DNA of 64,000 bases, from the NCBI RefSeq assembly GCF_002042975.1, contig NW_018148767.1, forward strand, positions 213,649 to 277,648. The letters are read 5' to 3'. The notes below the pieces were generated by a model. That model was not told the DNA's origin and did not search any database. It was given only the letters and a program-made list of their open reading frames with translations. A program made the translations under genes and the position numbers. Source of the DNA: Orbicella faveolata (Eukaryota; Cnidaria; Anthozoa; Scleractinia; Merulinidae). Below are positions 40,001-51,805 of the stretch, in pieces (the stretch's first letter is position 1; each line of letters opens with the position of its first letter).

Positions 40001-42041
40001 AGCAATTTTCAAAAAGGGACCATAATAGTACCTTTTCACACCAGTCTCCTTTCCAGTTAAAGCCACAGGAAATGTCAGTAAGTCAACAATGTCTGTTAAG
40101 CAAACAAAAACACTCAAACTGTTGAGCTTTGAAAATTTTCTCTTATCCTGGCATTAGGTTGGGAGCTGCGGTGGCCTCATGGTTAATGCGCTTACCTCTG
40201 GATCAAGCAGTCCAGTTTTGAGCCCTGGCCGAGGGCATCGCATCGTGTTCTTGGGCAAGACACCTTACTCTCACAGCGTGTCTCTCTACCCAGGTGTATA
40301 AATGAGTATTGGTGAACTTAATGATGAGGGTAACCCTGGGATGGACTAGCATCCCATCCAGGGAGGAGTAGAAATACTCCTAGTCGCTTCATGCTACAGA
40401 AACCAGAATAAGTTCCAGCCTGGTGGGCCACTTTGCCCATATGCAGACTTTACCTTTTACCTTCACCTTGCTTAAGGTAAATCTCATACAAGCAACACGT
40501 ATTAATTAGGAAGCCACTATTACCCAGTGAGGGACTAACAGATATAACAGTGATGGGAGGTAGGAAAGACATTTGGGGGTTTTGAATTTATTAGTCTGTG
40601 ATCTAGGGCCTTTTTTCTGGTAAGTAATGTTGTCAGTGGTAATGTTTTTGGTGGTGAAAGATTTTGCAAAGACTGGTGTTGACAAAAAGTGTCCCTGAGA
40701 GTACTTTTTTCATTCCAAATAATATATGTTTAGTGTTTATTTTTTAGTGTTACAGTACATTGTGGGCCACTGGAATTTCTTGGGCTCTCCTTTTTGTCCA
40801 ATAGGAATTTTTCTTTTGGGGGGGTCTAACATGTTTCTCCTTACTTGCAACTCTCTGTCACTATTATACACCTGAGTACTCAAGCTTTCCCCCCCTAAAA
40901 AGAAAAAATAAGCAGCATAAGAAACACACTATGTCAAAATAATTTTCATTTACATGTTTTAAGACCTAAAATCTTCTTGATGTTCAGGTTGAACATCTAT
41001 GCCTGTTCCCCTTCTAAATATTCAGTAGATGTACTTGTTTAGCAAAGTTTCCACGATTGCAAACAAACAAAATGGTTTGCAGCCTGTTCCAATTTGGCCA
41101 AATAAATGTAGTTTGCCAAAACAATCATGTGCAATCACTTGTGGTCCCTTACCATCATCTGTGATTATTTTTAGGCGATAACCGAGAATAGTACAATGTT
41201 CTACTGCCTGCGATCACCTGTAATCGGCTGCCATCATATAATAAACAGCCTTAAAACTGGAAACTGGTAAATACACACATATGCAGCAATATTACAATTT
41301 CGTGAATTTTAAGCAAGAATTCTGTGGTATGACTAACGTTTTCATATCACTTCTCCTGTTTAATTGAGTTGAACAATCTATTTGTTAAAATTCAACTCAA
41401 AATCTGTCAAGTGGCTTAATTTCTCACTTACCCTTAAGATGCTGGCATTTTTCGATTTTCTTTGGATCGTATTTTATCAACTGTTCCAAAGGCCATGGAA
41501 AACTGAAGCCAGGTTTAAGAGGTCTACTCCACGGAGGAACTAATGGCAAACGTAAAAAATCCCCAGCTAAAACAGGCTTCGATTCCAATCCACCAGGAAG
41601 CAGATCGACTAATGTTACGGTCACATGTATTTGCTCGATGTAAAGATCAGGAAATATCCCAAGAGCTTTGTTTTCTAAATACGCCATTGAATCACGAAGG
41701 CCAACTTTAACACGCAACGTCTGTGTAACTTCAGATCGCTGAGCAACAATAACAACGTATTTAAACTCGTGACCCTGTTTATTCTCTATTCCGATTGATG
41801 TGAGTTCGATTGATAAGAGTCTTGCCTCTCTAGTCCTGTAAGACAGAACAATGTCAAACTCCGCTTCTGCAAAAGTTGGGGCTTCGATGATCTCGACAAA
41901 ATCGTCGTAAACTTTGACGCGTTGATGAAAATCCACTGGGATATCAAGAACAACTCGAGGCCCTGGTCTTTTAGCCTTACAAAGAATAACGAGCTGAAAT
42001 AAACAGGGAATAAACAAGAGAAGGTCGTTCGCTGCCGCCAT
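25081..42041 (-). CDS. SEL1L3: SEL1L3-like protein (protein sel-1 homolog 3), 23 exons
   Basis: Exons: 42041-41432, 39329-39266, 39169-39054, 38370-38187, 36559-36424, 35979-35940, 35839-35747, 34937-34744, 34653-34519, 34287-34170, 33725-33664, 33235-33116, 32739-32602, 30538-30476, 30039-29866, 29436-29315, 29222-29139, 28147-28057, 27666-27588, 27338-27229, 26964-26840, 25971-25863, 25158-25081. All junctions agree in phase and the total is 1015 codons with TAG. Order: signal peptide (MAAANDLLLFIPCLF), N-terminal beta-rich region, laminin-G/ConA-like region (about 230-370), Sel1-like helical repeats (about 460-575, 606-780, 860-950; for example QRDLNRAVKYYQMGADKGDA), and a C-terminal membrane span (about 990-1008) with almost no tail. 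Human SEL1L3 is slightly longer (about 1130 residues) with a longer cytoplasmic tail. Its molecular role is poorly known. The upstream ATG at 42164 is in frame but would precede the signal peptide. The exon 2 acceptor was chosen by phase over a nearer AG two bases upstream. Confidence 0.93.
25782..25807. repeat. (ATTG)n microsatellite, possible LINE 3' tail
   Basis: Six ATTG units directly follow ACACATTAATAAAGTT. A short tandem tail after an AATAAA-like stretch is typical of the 3' ends of CR1/L2-type LINEs, but no coding part of a LINE is present here. In SEL1L3 intron 22. Confidence 0.5.
26160..26330. repeat. Degenerate TTTCCGAAGA short tandem repeat
   Basis: About 12 imperfect copies of TTTCCGAAGAT lie in SEL1L3 intron 21. 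They are preceded by a palindromic block (GTTGAACTCGATATCTCACG, then GTGAACGTTCAACAC). A related arrangement is at 52925-53170, so this is probably a dispersed family. Confidence 0.6.
28578..28927 (+). mobile_element. MITE family A, copy 3 (SEL1L3 intron 17)
   Basis: Same block order as the copy at 24462, including CAACAATCACCGGTCATTT, GCGTTTTCAAATTCCTCCG and CGTGACGGATGAATGTGG, with inverted ends related to GTCCACACNACNCC. Divergence from copy 2 is moderate. Confidence 0.7.
29560..29790. repeat. GGAAATTTCCGAAAA-type low-complexity repeat (SEL1L3 intron 15)
   Basis: Several imperfect copies of TTTTCCGAAATTTCCG and its reverse complement TCGGAAATTTCC occur between exons 15 and 16. They generate overlapping open frames on both strands that I do not regard as coding. 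Confidence 0.5.
30596..30792 (-). repeat. tRNA-derived SINE, family 3 (SEL1L3 intron 13)
   Basis: On the - strand it starts GGGATGGCTCAGTGGTGAGA, a classic A-box. It continues CACTCACCTCCCACC with a decayed B-box, then GGCTTGAGTTTGTTG and a TACTCCGGTTTTTTCC body. This architecture is widespread among metazoan tRNA-SINEs. Single copy in this window. Confidence 0.7.
32264..32335. repeat. GATCCGATCCGT microsatellite
   Basis: Three and a half units of the 12-mer GATCCGATCCGT pass into a GGTCC pentamer run, 35 bases after an N at 32229. In SEL1L3 intron 13. Confidence 0.85.
34970..35399. mobile_element. Inverted-repeat element (MITE-like) in SEL1L3 intron 7
   Basis: The 5' end (GGGGAGTGGGGTACTCC, then ACGGGGAGGCTTTGCCC) and the reverse complement of the 3' end (AGAGGGGCACTCTAC, then ATGGGGAGGCTCTGCCC) match. 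The interior repeats ATATAAAAGGGTAGGG motifs. No reading frame of note. Confidence 0.65.
36102..36407. mobile_element. Inverted-repeat element (MITE-like) in SEL1L3 intron 5
   Basis: GATTTACATG at 36102 is matched by CATGTAAATC ending at 36407. The arms extend about 70 bases (GGCATGGTTCTGATATAAAT in both), and the interior repeats ATGCCGTGCCATTTTT. Non-coding, about 306 bases. Confidence 0.75.
37166..37420 (+). repeat. SINE family 1 copy (B-box deleted), SEL1L3 intron 4
   Basis: Carries GACTCATGGTTAGTGTGCT, then jumps to GGGACATTGTGTTG, so the B-box segment seen in other copies is missing. The rest matches the family through ACTGGGATAAGCTC and CAAACTTTACCTTTTACC. Confidence 0.75.
37704..37966 (-). 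repeat. SINE family 1 copy, reverse orientation, SEL1L3 intron 4
   Basis: This is the reverse complement of the family body. The stretch GTAGCATGAAATGACTAGG is locally triplicated (37770-37840). It faces the copy at 37166-37420, so the intron transcript could fold on itself. Confidence 0.75.
40162..40461 (+). repeat. SINE family 1 copy, SEL1L3 intron 1
   Basis: A nearly full-length copy with GGTGGCCTCATGGTTAATGC (A-box region), a mutated B-box (AGTTTTGAGCCCTGG), and the complete body and 3' end. Antisense to SEL1L3. Confidence 0.8.
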
Positions 42042-45000
42042 TTCGCAGTCAAAGTTTTCCACAACATCTGTAGCACTAGTTAAGCCGGTTACTGGCCCGA
42101 TGCTTGGATACCAGACTTCAATGTAAAGAATTTGGAATAAGTTTTCTCTGGTTGATTGTTTCACGCCATCCCTGCAACTTCAATCGCTACGAAGTAGATC
42201 GCTGCAGAAGTTGAACGTTCATGATTTGCTTGCAATAATCGGATCAGCTAAAAAGAAATTTCGACTTTTGAAATGGCATGCAGTTACAGCCAGGCGTTAC
42301 TCGGAAGTACAGTCTTGGCCCTGAAGGAATGGGTTCCAGCACAAAAATGCGTTCCCGAGCTGATAGTTTGGTCTACAAATAGGTTTAACTTTTCAGAAGT
42401 ATCCAATAAATTCTTAGCAAATTAAGCCTCCCTGTAAGTCCCAGGAATTGTTTCTTTTGGCCATCACGGTATGTCACACAATCTTTCAAAAAAACTTAAG
42501 AGTGGTTTTCAGGTTCTCCGTGACTGTAATTTAGGCGCCATTTGTCCGCCGACGTTCCCCAATCGGGGAACTTCGGAGTGATCCGAGTGACTTTGAGAGC
42601 AGGCGCGCGGACTCATTTTCACGATTGTAACTTCTAAAAGCGCCCAGCCCTACTCTTAGTTCCTTCTTGATTCCTTAGATACCAACAAACTCATTGAATT
42701 TCTTTTATTTTCAACTTACTAGTGAAACATCTGGTGAAAAAAGAGGGAGGAGGAACTTCTAGATGTAAAGCCATTTTTCCAAAACACAATTTTAAGAATT
42801 GTATGAAAGGTGTACTCTCGTGTAAAAAAATATTCTCTTGATTTTCAGGAAATGTAAAGAAAGAACTGATAACACTGATTTTGCTCTCTTCAAAATTAAA
42901 AAAATCTTCTCTTTCAATTACTACGTTTCCAATCTGATAAAAAGAAAGTCTTATATCAGTCAAGAACCGCGGAAAACCTGCCCGCACGTATGAAATTAAA
43001 TGCCGGATTTTTGCAACGCTTAAAGCCTTTTAATAACTTTAAAACTCTTGTTAGCGGAAACGTTAAAGACGTTTGTGAAAGCTTTGATTACAAGCGGTTT
43101 TTTAGACGGCTGGAAAAGCAGTAATTGTTCACTGTCGGCCTCGACTGGTCGGCAACATGAAATCAGTTTCTTCCACAAATTAAATATCATGATTAAAACA
43201 TGATGTTAAGGGTCGGTGTTAATTTGGAGTTTGATTGTAAAAGAAAACTTTTTCAAATTCAAAAATCTCCGATAACACTTTGAGAGTGTGCCATATGTTG
43301 ATAATCTTAAATTTCCCCCAGATCCTTAACTGAAATGTCCCATTTCAGAGTGGTAACAACTTAACGTTACAATTTGCTTTATCTATTTCATCAAAAGATG
43401 TTGCAAAAAACAACGTTTTTGCACCGTTAAAGAGTGACCGGGAGGCTTTAAATTTAAACGGACAGTTCAACGTTGCTTCTGTCTCCTATGTGCGATTAAT
43501 CATCCTGTTGTACTGCGAAGCGTAAAAACATTTTAAACCTCAAAGCGTGAGTGAAGTGTTCAATGTTTATTTACAGTTGCTGTTGGCAATGCGCCACAAA
43601 GCGACTCAAAACTCTAAAAGTAATAAGTGGAAGAAGCCCGGTAATTACTTTTCAGTCCATTCTCGCATATCGCCTAGGGGACGAATTGCTAATAGGTAGT
43701 AATGGAACAGGTGCAATATTTGAGACAAACATCTCCTTGTTACATTGCAGATACAAGGGCTAGAGTACAACACCAACAACTGGCAGTTCATTGCAGCTAA
43801 CAGCTCGAACGCGCAACGCTATACAGTTATACACTTATTAACAGGTACGTAATCCTACCTTAATGCTGTTGATTTAAATTAACGTGTACCAAATTGTTAC
43901 CCTTATATTTAAAACTGAATGCTAAAAGAAGAGGACATTCTATTCTTTGCAGTTTGCACCTCAGGGATTAATTTGAAAATATTGTATCCAGCCGACCTGT
44001 CAGAAACGTTGAACAAACCAAGCTGAATTGTCACGGTTTAAGTTTCGGGTTGACGCTGTACACGATATTCAAAATATACTCTAGTTAGTTTTGACACAGG
44101 TCAACACAGTCGACAACAGTGAGTCCGAATTTTTCATGACAAGAAAGAGTCTTGAAAGGGTACAGGTATCAAGTCTTACAAAACCATCTAAAAACTGACC
44201 TATACTGTTGGTAAAAACGAGGTATCTTTCCATCTTTAAAGTCTTAAAATCAATACGCAGGATAGAAACTTTAGCGAACAAAACTTTGCACGTATTTAGC
44301 CGCAAATAGAAACTGCTGTTTTCTCTTTTTCTATTGAACGGAAATTAAACATTTTTTTTTTTATTTCAGTATCACATCAGGAAATTGCTTGTAGCTGTCA
44401 TAATTTTGGGATTTCGATTAAAATAGCGCGCATTGTTTAATCTGAAAAGGATTCTTAGGATAATTCTCAATAAAAATTTCGCTCGCAAAAATACATCAAG
44501 AGTACTGCCTCTAGCTTCGAAAGCTGGGCGGTACAACATTTTTAAATCGTTCTAATGATCAAGCTTTGCACTGTACTCAATGTTCGGCGAGCTTAGAAAC
44601 GCCGCTGTATTGTAGTGAAAATACTGAGGCGGCTGCATTCAAATCCGTGTGTTTTAAAATATCGATTTCATCTTCTGTTGTCATTCTAATTTCACCATTG
44701 TTTCATTGACAACAATTTAAGCTCACTTTTTTCCAGTGGATTGTTTATTTGATTTATTTCCATTTGCTACATTGTTTAATTAACATTCATAGGAAAATTT
44801 TCGGGCTTTTTTTACGGGGACATAACTTCGCACCTGAGTGAGTGAGATCTTTATCAAAGAGTCAAAAACCTTATAGCCTGGAAATAATACACCATACTAA
44901 TTAGGGGACACTGCTAAAAAAACTATAAAAATACTATACTAATACTAACATTAATACAATCTTGATCAAAGAAGGAAATTTTACTAACAAGCTATAAGAG

Positions 45001-46348
45001 TATGGCTCTACGAAATCTGGCAATATCTTAGCATGGAAGACAACACGAACTTGTTATATTTCAAAACGCATCTAGCCGTGTTTCGGTTTACACGCCGCAT
45101 CAAAAACATTCACGAAAGCACATGAATTAAGAGTATTTTAATCACGGCAAAAACGTTCTATTTCGGAGGAAAGTTAACTTCCACGTCAAACCAAGGATTT
45201 ACGATTCGTTAAGCGACATTAAGCTGTAGGTTAACCTTACAAAAGTAAATTAAAATTTAGCCTTCAGTCCTTGTATACAGTGCTCTAATATCTATTTGTC
45301 TGCAGCTCGTCACATCATATGAAAACTTCTGTCAAAAAAGGTAACATCTTGGTTTCAAAATATCAAGTGAACATTAATCAGGGGGAATGTAAGGTAATAA
45401 AAAAAGTAATATCAAGAGAAACTTAAACCAAATGCGGAGAAATAATGAACTCATATATCGTCGGCGCCTCTCACTGGACTCTCATGGTTGTGTTAAAACT
45501 GTCACAGATTTCCCCCTTCTTAACCCTTTGCCCTCTCCTAAATTTTAAGTCTTTAATCAGTAGATATTTTTATTATTTTTACCCGAATTTTCTCAGGCTT
45601 TCTGTAACTATAGCTCGGCTGGTAAAAACATATCTTCCAGATGGTATGAGCTCGCATTCATTGGGAGATGGCAGGTGGATGAGTTGTCCTGATGTAGACA
45701 AGCCGGAAAGCGAACATGACTTTTGTAAATCATTTGAACGAACTCCGCAGGAGATAAACTCCAGCTAAATAAGAATTCGATTAATGAGAAAATGGTTGAG
45801 TCGTGAATTCAACTACTCATCAATTTAACTGACTCTTGCGTTGCTTTTTGTTTCTCTCTCAGCCGAATTGTTTTCATCTTTCGTATGCCTTTGAAAACGA
45901 ATCATTCGAGATTCGACAGATTTTTTTCCACAGGCTATTCTTTTACATTATATATTCTCGAGTGGCAGCTGTCCTCTTAAAAGGAAATTATATCCTGGTT
46001 GTTTAAACGAAACCCACCTTTTTTCTTTACAAACAGTTGACAATTACTGTCTCCCCTGTTTTCTGCCACTCAAGGAGAACTGAGCATGTTTCCTTGCTCA
46101 AGCGCACTTAGCAAACAATTTCTTTCCCATTTTTTGTAATTTATTTACCCAGGAGCGAAGTGAAATGTCCTATTTTTATGCTAATTACATGCAAACATTA
46201 ACACAATATTTTTCTTTTCAGAAAACTGCAAACATAGTCGCCGGGTCTAGATAATTGATCCATTCTGTATTGATTGGGTCGAGCCAGTGGGTCACGGACT
46301 GCTGTGGAAAACAACGGTCGAGTGAAACAGAGCCAGGAAGTTTACAAA
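42042..46348. other. Intergenic region between SEL1L3 and the GPCR
   Basis: The two genes are divergent, so this region holds both promoters. A strong donor (AACAG|GTACGT) at 43844/43845 and an acceptor (TTTTCTTTTCAG) ending at 46221 could define a non-coding first exon of the GPCR ending at 43844. No coding exon is seen. Confidence 0.4.
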
Positions 46349-49300
46349 ATGATCAACACTACACAGGACACCCAGCTGAATGCAACTGAATCCACCTCAA
46401 AAACAACTCCATTGAGAAGTGATGTTGAGGTGTACATACAAGTAATTTTGCTAGTATTTATCAGCATTGGCAGCGTTTTGGGTAACACCTTCGTGGTTGC
46501 CATCGTGGTCTTCAACCACAAACTTCACAAACCGACTTACTACTTCATCGGAAGCCTCGCATCTGCGGATTTTCTTGTAGGAGCCATCTATATTCCATTT
46601 TACATCGCGTCCTCGCTCGCTCAGGAGTGGTACATGTCAACTGCGTGGTGCGGGTGGCACGCGGCGTTCGTTTCACTGAGTCTGAACGCCTCTCTCATGA
46701 CACTCTGTTTGGTGAGTGTAGATCGGTTTCTCGCGATAACCGATCCTTTAAGGTAAGACTGAAACAAATACTCTTCCAACTAACTGCAAATCCAACAAGT
46801 TTATGTAAAAAAAAAAAAAAAATAGCAACGCTAAAAAAGAAGCCATTAACTTAGCAAGTGTTGTGTTTGTTTCTAAATCTTTCGGATCATCTTGTGTGCG
46901 TAAGTCAACCACAAAATGGAGTTGTACTTTTGCCCGATAGGCCAGGCATTTTTATCGTTTACTTTGCACTAAATCATGTTTGATCAGACTTCACTGATAA
47001 TCACGTTCTTAATGACAAAAATAATTCCCTCAGGCAATTTTGACAATTTTCACGTTCAAATAAAAATCAAGACACCATTAAATGAAAAACTGAGGAAGGA
47101 AGATTTTATTTTTTCGTAGTTGGCGTCTAATGTATTTGCGGAGCTGTACACAACAGATTACAGTTTTTAGCGCACACAAAGAAAACGCTTTCACGATTGC
47201 AAACATGCACAGTAAAATTATCATACCGTGGGCAATGAGAAAGTGCATTACTGAAAAAGCAATTCAGAACGTTAACAACTTCAATGACAATTTAGACATA
47301 AAGGGGAAAATTTGTGAAGAGGGTGCCTGAAGTAATATCCTTTCCCATTAAGGAAAACAAAGGTTATTGTTTGTTTGATTATCCGTTTTCAATGATATGG
47401 GGATATTTCTGAATTATAATTCAGCGAAAGGAAATAACCAAAATTATGCAATCGCTAAAACGGAGAACAGTAAACTTTTGCTGGAAACTGATCTAAAGAA
47501 ATTAACGGTGAGCGAAAACCTCGGAAACTGTACCTGAAAACAAGAAAAATGTATATTTTTAGTACACTGCACCGCAATATTTATATTCGTAACATTGGTC
47601 ATAATTTTGAAAAAAAAATCGAGAGCATGTACAGAATTTTTTGAGACGACTTTCATCGGTGTATTGTATACGGTTAAAAGACATTCAGTAGAGTAGTCAG
47701 TAGTAAGCTGAGACGGACCCTTAGCGTTCGTTTACGAAAATAAATTGACCGAGCAAATCTCCTGCCAGGTCCAATTTGATGCCTGTTAACGTGAAAAGGA
47801 GAATTAAAGGATCCTGGAGAGAAATAAAGCTGAAAAAATTGTTAATAAAGGGGAAATTCAAGCTTAACAATTAGTCACTGAACTGAGTGCCCGTCCGGAT
47901 GTCCCATTTTAACCCGACCAGTAATCATAGTGGAAGACACGTTTACGATGTTTTCCTCTTGAAAATTGTTTGCACATCAATGTGAATGTAAATACATAAA
48001 CATCTGCGAATATAATACTAGTCAATCAACGGAAGTGAAAATTAACTGCTTAGTTCGTTTTGAATCCTGAAATGAATTTAAAATGGACACTGAAAACAAA
48101 TCAAGCAACCGCTATATTTTTTTGAGGGGCGGTCAAAGTATTTCTGACTAAACTCATGGCAATTGTGTTCGAAGTTGGCGATTGTTACGTGAGGTTTTCC
48201 GACAGTGCCTCAAATATCCGGTGTGACAATTTCTTCCCGTTTTCGGAAGGAAATCTTCTCTTACCTTTCACTCAAAAAGTAACCGGAAACCGTTGTCTGT
48301 AGAGATAATTAGAAGACATCCTAGTACGCGAGAGTGATAATTAAAAATGGGCAACATCTCATTCCCAAACCGAGTATCACCGTACTGCAAACTACATTTT
48401 ATTTGAAGGTGATAGAATGAATTATTGATCAATAAACAATACATTAAAAAAAAAAAAATTAAGAGCTCAGTGGAAGAAATTGTACTACACAAGAAATAAT
48501 TAGTGTTTGCCGACGAGAGCTTCATGGGCTCCTAGTGTTCGAAATTAACGCTCGGCCAGGCGTGTGCGGAAGCATAGGGCAAATCAACGGTCACCGCACC
48601 TGTCTGGTGAGTACGAGGTCATTATTCAAATTACATTGTCGTTTACTTCCTATTTTGGCAAGAAATTCTTCTTTATCTTCTGAAACGACCTATAAATTTG
48701 GCGCGGAAACACCATTTCGTGCGAAATTCGGCAGGAAGATTCAATTAAGTGTTAAGCTTCTCCGAACTCATTCGTGTAAATTTAATTTTTGACTATTGCA
48801 GCATTTGCAGTTCTTTAGGGGACCCTTGTAATGCTTTTCTTTTCTGAATTTCGGGTAAGAAACTAAACTTTGCTTAGCACAAACACTTTAAGGTGTGTGC
48901 GGTTTCCAGCCTTTTTTAGAACTTAATTCTTCTTAGCTGAATCATTGCTACCAGTCTTTTTCGTCTGATTCCGTAATGATGGTATCAAACATATGCGCAA
49001 TCATTGGTAAACAGATTACGTTCAGCGACAGCAACAGCAAAACCCGTTCACACTTAATTTTAATTAGCTTAAATTACGTATAGCTCAAACCGAGTCCGGC
49101 GACCCCATATGTTAAAATACACTTTTGTCCAATCAGCTTCCACCTTCTTCCGCTTACTAGGTACCAGACTACGCTGACCACTTTCCGTTCAGCTTTGGCA
49201 CTACTGGTGGGCTGGGTCCATTCCATTTTCTGGGCTTTTGCACCGCAGGTTGGCTGGGGCGAGGTCATATATGATCCCAAGACCTCCACCTGCCGTCCAA

Positions 49301-49845
49301 ACTGGGGCGCGAAGGGACTGGCGAATAGAGTGTACGTTCTCGGTTTGGCGTTCTTTCCATTTGCTGTTCCAGTGTTGTGCATGGTCTACTGTTACTGTAG
49401 GATATTCTTCGTAGCCAGATACCATGTGAAGAGCATCAAAAAGAATTCGGTGAACACATCTGGCTCCAGCGAACAAGGCCAAAGAGTAATGGAAACAAAG
49501 GCCATGAAAACACTGCTTATCGTGCTGGGAGCGTTCGTGATCTCATGGCTTCCTTACACTGTTTGCTCTGTTGCTAAGATGGCCACTAAAGGGTCCTGGA
49601 AACTCTCTAGCAGTGCTTTAAACGCGGTGCTCACCATCACTACTTTGAACGGCTGCGTGAATCCCGTGATCTACGCTATCCGAGATCAGCGGTTTCGCAA
49701 CGGAATGAAACGGGTGTTGTGTCCACTGGCGTCAAAAGACTCTCGAGAGTTCAGCAGCTACCTTTCTACAAGGGCAGAAATGAACAAAGAATCTGCAGTG
49801 CAGAATGTGGAATTAGGAAACATCAATATTTCCCAGGAAACTTGA
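46349..49845 (+). CDS. Class A (rhodopsin-family) G-protein-coupled receptor, two exons
   Basis: Exons 46349-46752 and 49161-49845 join in phase inside DPLRY for 362 residues. The N-terminus has Asn glycosylation sites (NTT, NAT). Seven spans are visible, with GN in TM1, SLASADFLVG in TM2, Cys at the top of TM3, DRF in place of the usual DRY at its end, a second-loop Cys (TSTCRPNW), SWLPY in TM6 and NPVIYA in TM7. A Cys after helix 8 (KRVLC) suits palmitoylation. The TM7 position that bears the retinal lysine in opsins is Thr, so it is not an opsin. The ligand is unknown; the overall style is that of amine/adenosine/melatonin-like cnidarian receptors. The intron right after DRF-x-x-x-x-DPLR is a common class A position. 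The first ATG in the exon is used; upstream sequence has no in-frame ATG. Confidence 0.95.
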
Positions 49846-50877
49846 GGTGATAAGCTTTAAAGTGATCGATGGCACTCGGACGCTAAATAAAACCAATTTC
49901 TAGCCAACAAAAACGGTATACCGTCTTTGCAGACCCAAAGTTCAAAGTCGGACTGTATAACGCACGCATGTCAGTAAAATTCCCTTTTCGGCGTATTGCG
50001 CAAGAGTAAAACATTCTTTGTCGGCTGTTGGTTGGAGGTGATATAGTGATCCGTCAACGAATCAAATGAAAAGGGAAGTAAATCCAGTGATAACTGTACA
50101 TAATGCTATCTCGAAGATATTGGAATCCATTTATACGACCAAGGCATCATAAACGTTCATGAAGCAGGATGACTGTTCTCTCTTCTTCAGAGGGCGAATC
50201 CGCTAAGAAAAGTCACTGCAGGCGCAAGACAACGCTTGTTTTTGTGCCTCGCCTGGTGGCCTGCGAGCGAGGCTCCCGGCAAGGGCGGCAAAAAAATCAG
50301 CAAGCGAAGCGAGCCAACGAGTGTGAAAAGAAATTCGCCTGCACTCAGATCCTACAGCGGACTTCTCCATCGAGCCTCTCAAGAAGAGAAAGATGACCGA
50401 ATAGGCCATTTTGCTAATGAAAATATTTCCTAGTTCCATTCCCTTGTGGAGCAAGAAGTGATCACTCGGCCAATTTTGCCCCCACAAGGGAGCAAAATGG
50501 TGTGTTAACTTGGATAATAATTTAATAGGGAACTCGACTGATCTTTTGGGCGTAAGGCACTTCTTCTCAAAACTGTTTTAAAAGAGATAGCATCGTTTAT
50601 TTCTCGCTTTTGTATTTACAAAATAGGCTTTAAAGAAAAAAACTAAACTAAGTCACCAGGACTATCCTAATTATTACAGCACCGGTAGATACGTCACTCT
50701 GTATAAACAAATTTCCGTAAAATTCCAAAATAATTTATAGTTTAAATTTACGCGAAAATGTTAAATATTTCAGTTAATTACATTTTTTCTTATATTAGAA
50801 ATAATATCGTATCGGCCTCTGCGGCCGTATAAGTCACACAAGTTATTAATTTTTTGTCAGTAAATAAGCCCTTATTA
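49846..50877. other. Intergenic region downstream of the GPCR
   Basis: A GC-richer patch at 50180-50510 contains CCCTTGTGG / CCACAAGGG inverted blocks around GTGATCACTCGGCCAATTTT and looks like part of a dispersed repeat. The frames across it (50169-50396 on +) are not convincing as genes. Confidence 0.35.
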
Positions 50878-51026
50878 ACTTAATGCTGGGGGTAACCCTG
50901 CGATGGACTAGCATCCCATCCAGGGGGGAGTAGAAATCCTCCTAGTCGCTTCATCCTACAGAAACTGGGATAAGCTCCGGCCTGATGGGCCACTTGGCTC
51001 GCATGCAGACTTTACCTTTTACCTTT
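50878..51026 (+). repeat. 5'-truncated SINE family 1 copy with target-site duplication
   Basis: Only the body and 3' end are present, starting at ACTTAATGCTGGGGG. The copy is bounded by identical 12-mers AAGCCCTTATTA at 50866-50877 and 51027-51038. Truncation at the 5' end plus a duplicated target is the mark of LINE-type target-primed reverse transcription. Confidence 0.9.
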
Positions 51027-51038
51027 AAGCCCTTATTA

Positions 51039-51805
51039 GGGATGACCCATTTGACTCTTGAAGGGGGGTGGTGATTTTGACAAAAAAGATCCTGCAAGCA
51101 TACTTCATGTACACGACCACTGCCGAAACAAATTTCCTGCACGTTCTGTGAGCCGAAAAAAAGTAAAAATATTTCACGCATACACCCGTCCCGAAAAAAA
51201 ATTTCTTAGTGCATGGAAGGATTAAAAAAATCGTGACTATACCGACTCACCCACCCACCCACCCCCCTCAGAAGTCAAATGGTTCAACCCTTAATTTGCT
51301 ACGAAACATGTTAATAAAAGAAAAATTGAAGACATTAAAAATACCGCGATACAGTAATCCTGTGATATCACCACGTTGAAAATTGAAAATGCTGACAATG
51401 GATACATAAAAACGTTAAAACTGCTCAAAAAAAGTACAAGACAGTTACACCCTTAATATTGTATCGAGTTCTTGGACGGAGTTGGTCTCAGACCGGCTTA
51501 CGTTTAAATCCTGTTGACGCTTAATAAACAGGGTAGATAGCCTTGTTACACGCTGTTAAGTTTAGAGGAAGTACTTCCGCGTGCTAGCTAAAACGATTGA
51601 AACTTCTTTGTCTTTTAATTAGATTGCTAGAAAAATACTCTAAAGATAATGCGCCTATCTACTTATCCCACCCACTTGTACACATCATTAATTTAAGATT
51701 ACTACCTTTACTTGGAAGTTTCATCTTAAGCCTGTCATTTATATGTAAATACGAACGGAATGCAAACAGTGAGTTGAGAAATAAAGAGATAAACCGTCAT
51801 ATAAT
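51039..51805. other. 3' flank of the Ig/FN3 receptor gene
   Basis: Likely 3' UTR of the - strand receptor gene. A reverse ATTAAA at about 51616-51621 is a possible polyadenylation signal. No coding sequence. Confidence 0.35.

Noticed and set aside
46349-49845. Opsin identity for the GPCR
   Set aside because: The TM7 retinal-lysine position is Thr.
50169-50487. Open frames on both strands downstream of the GPCR
   Set aside because: They lie in a GC-richer dispersed-repeat-like patch and have no splice or domain support.
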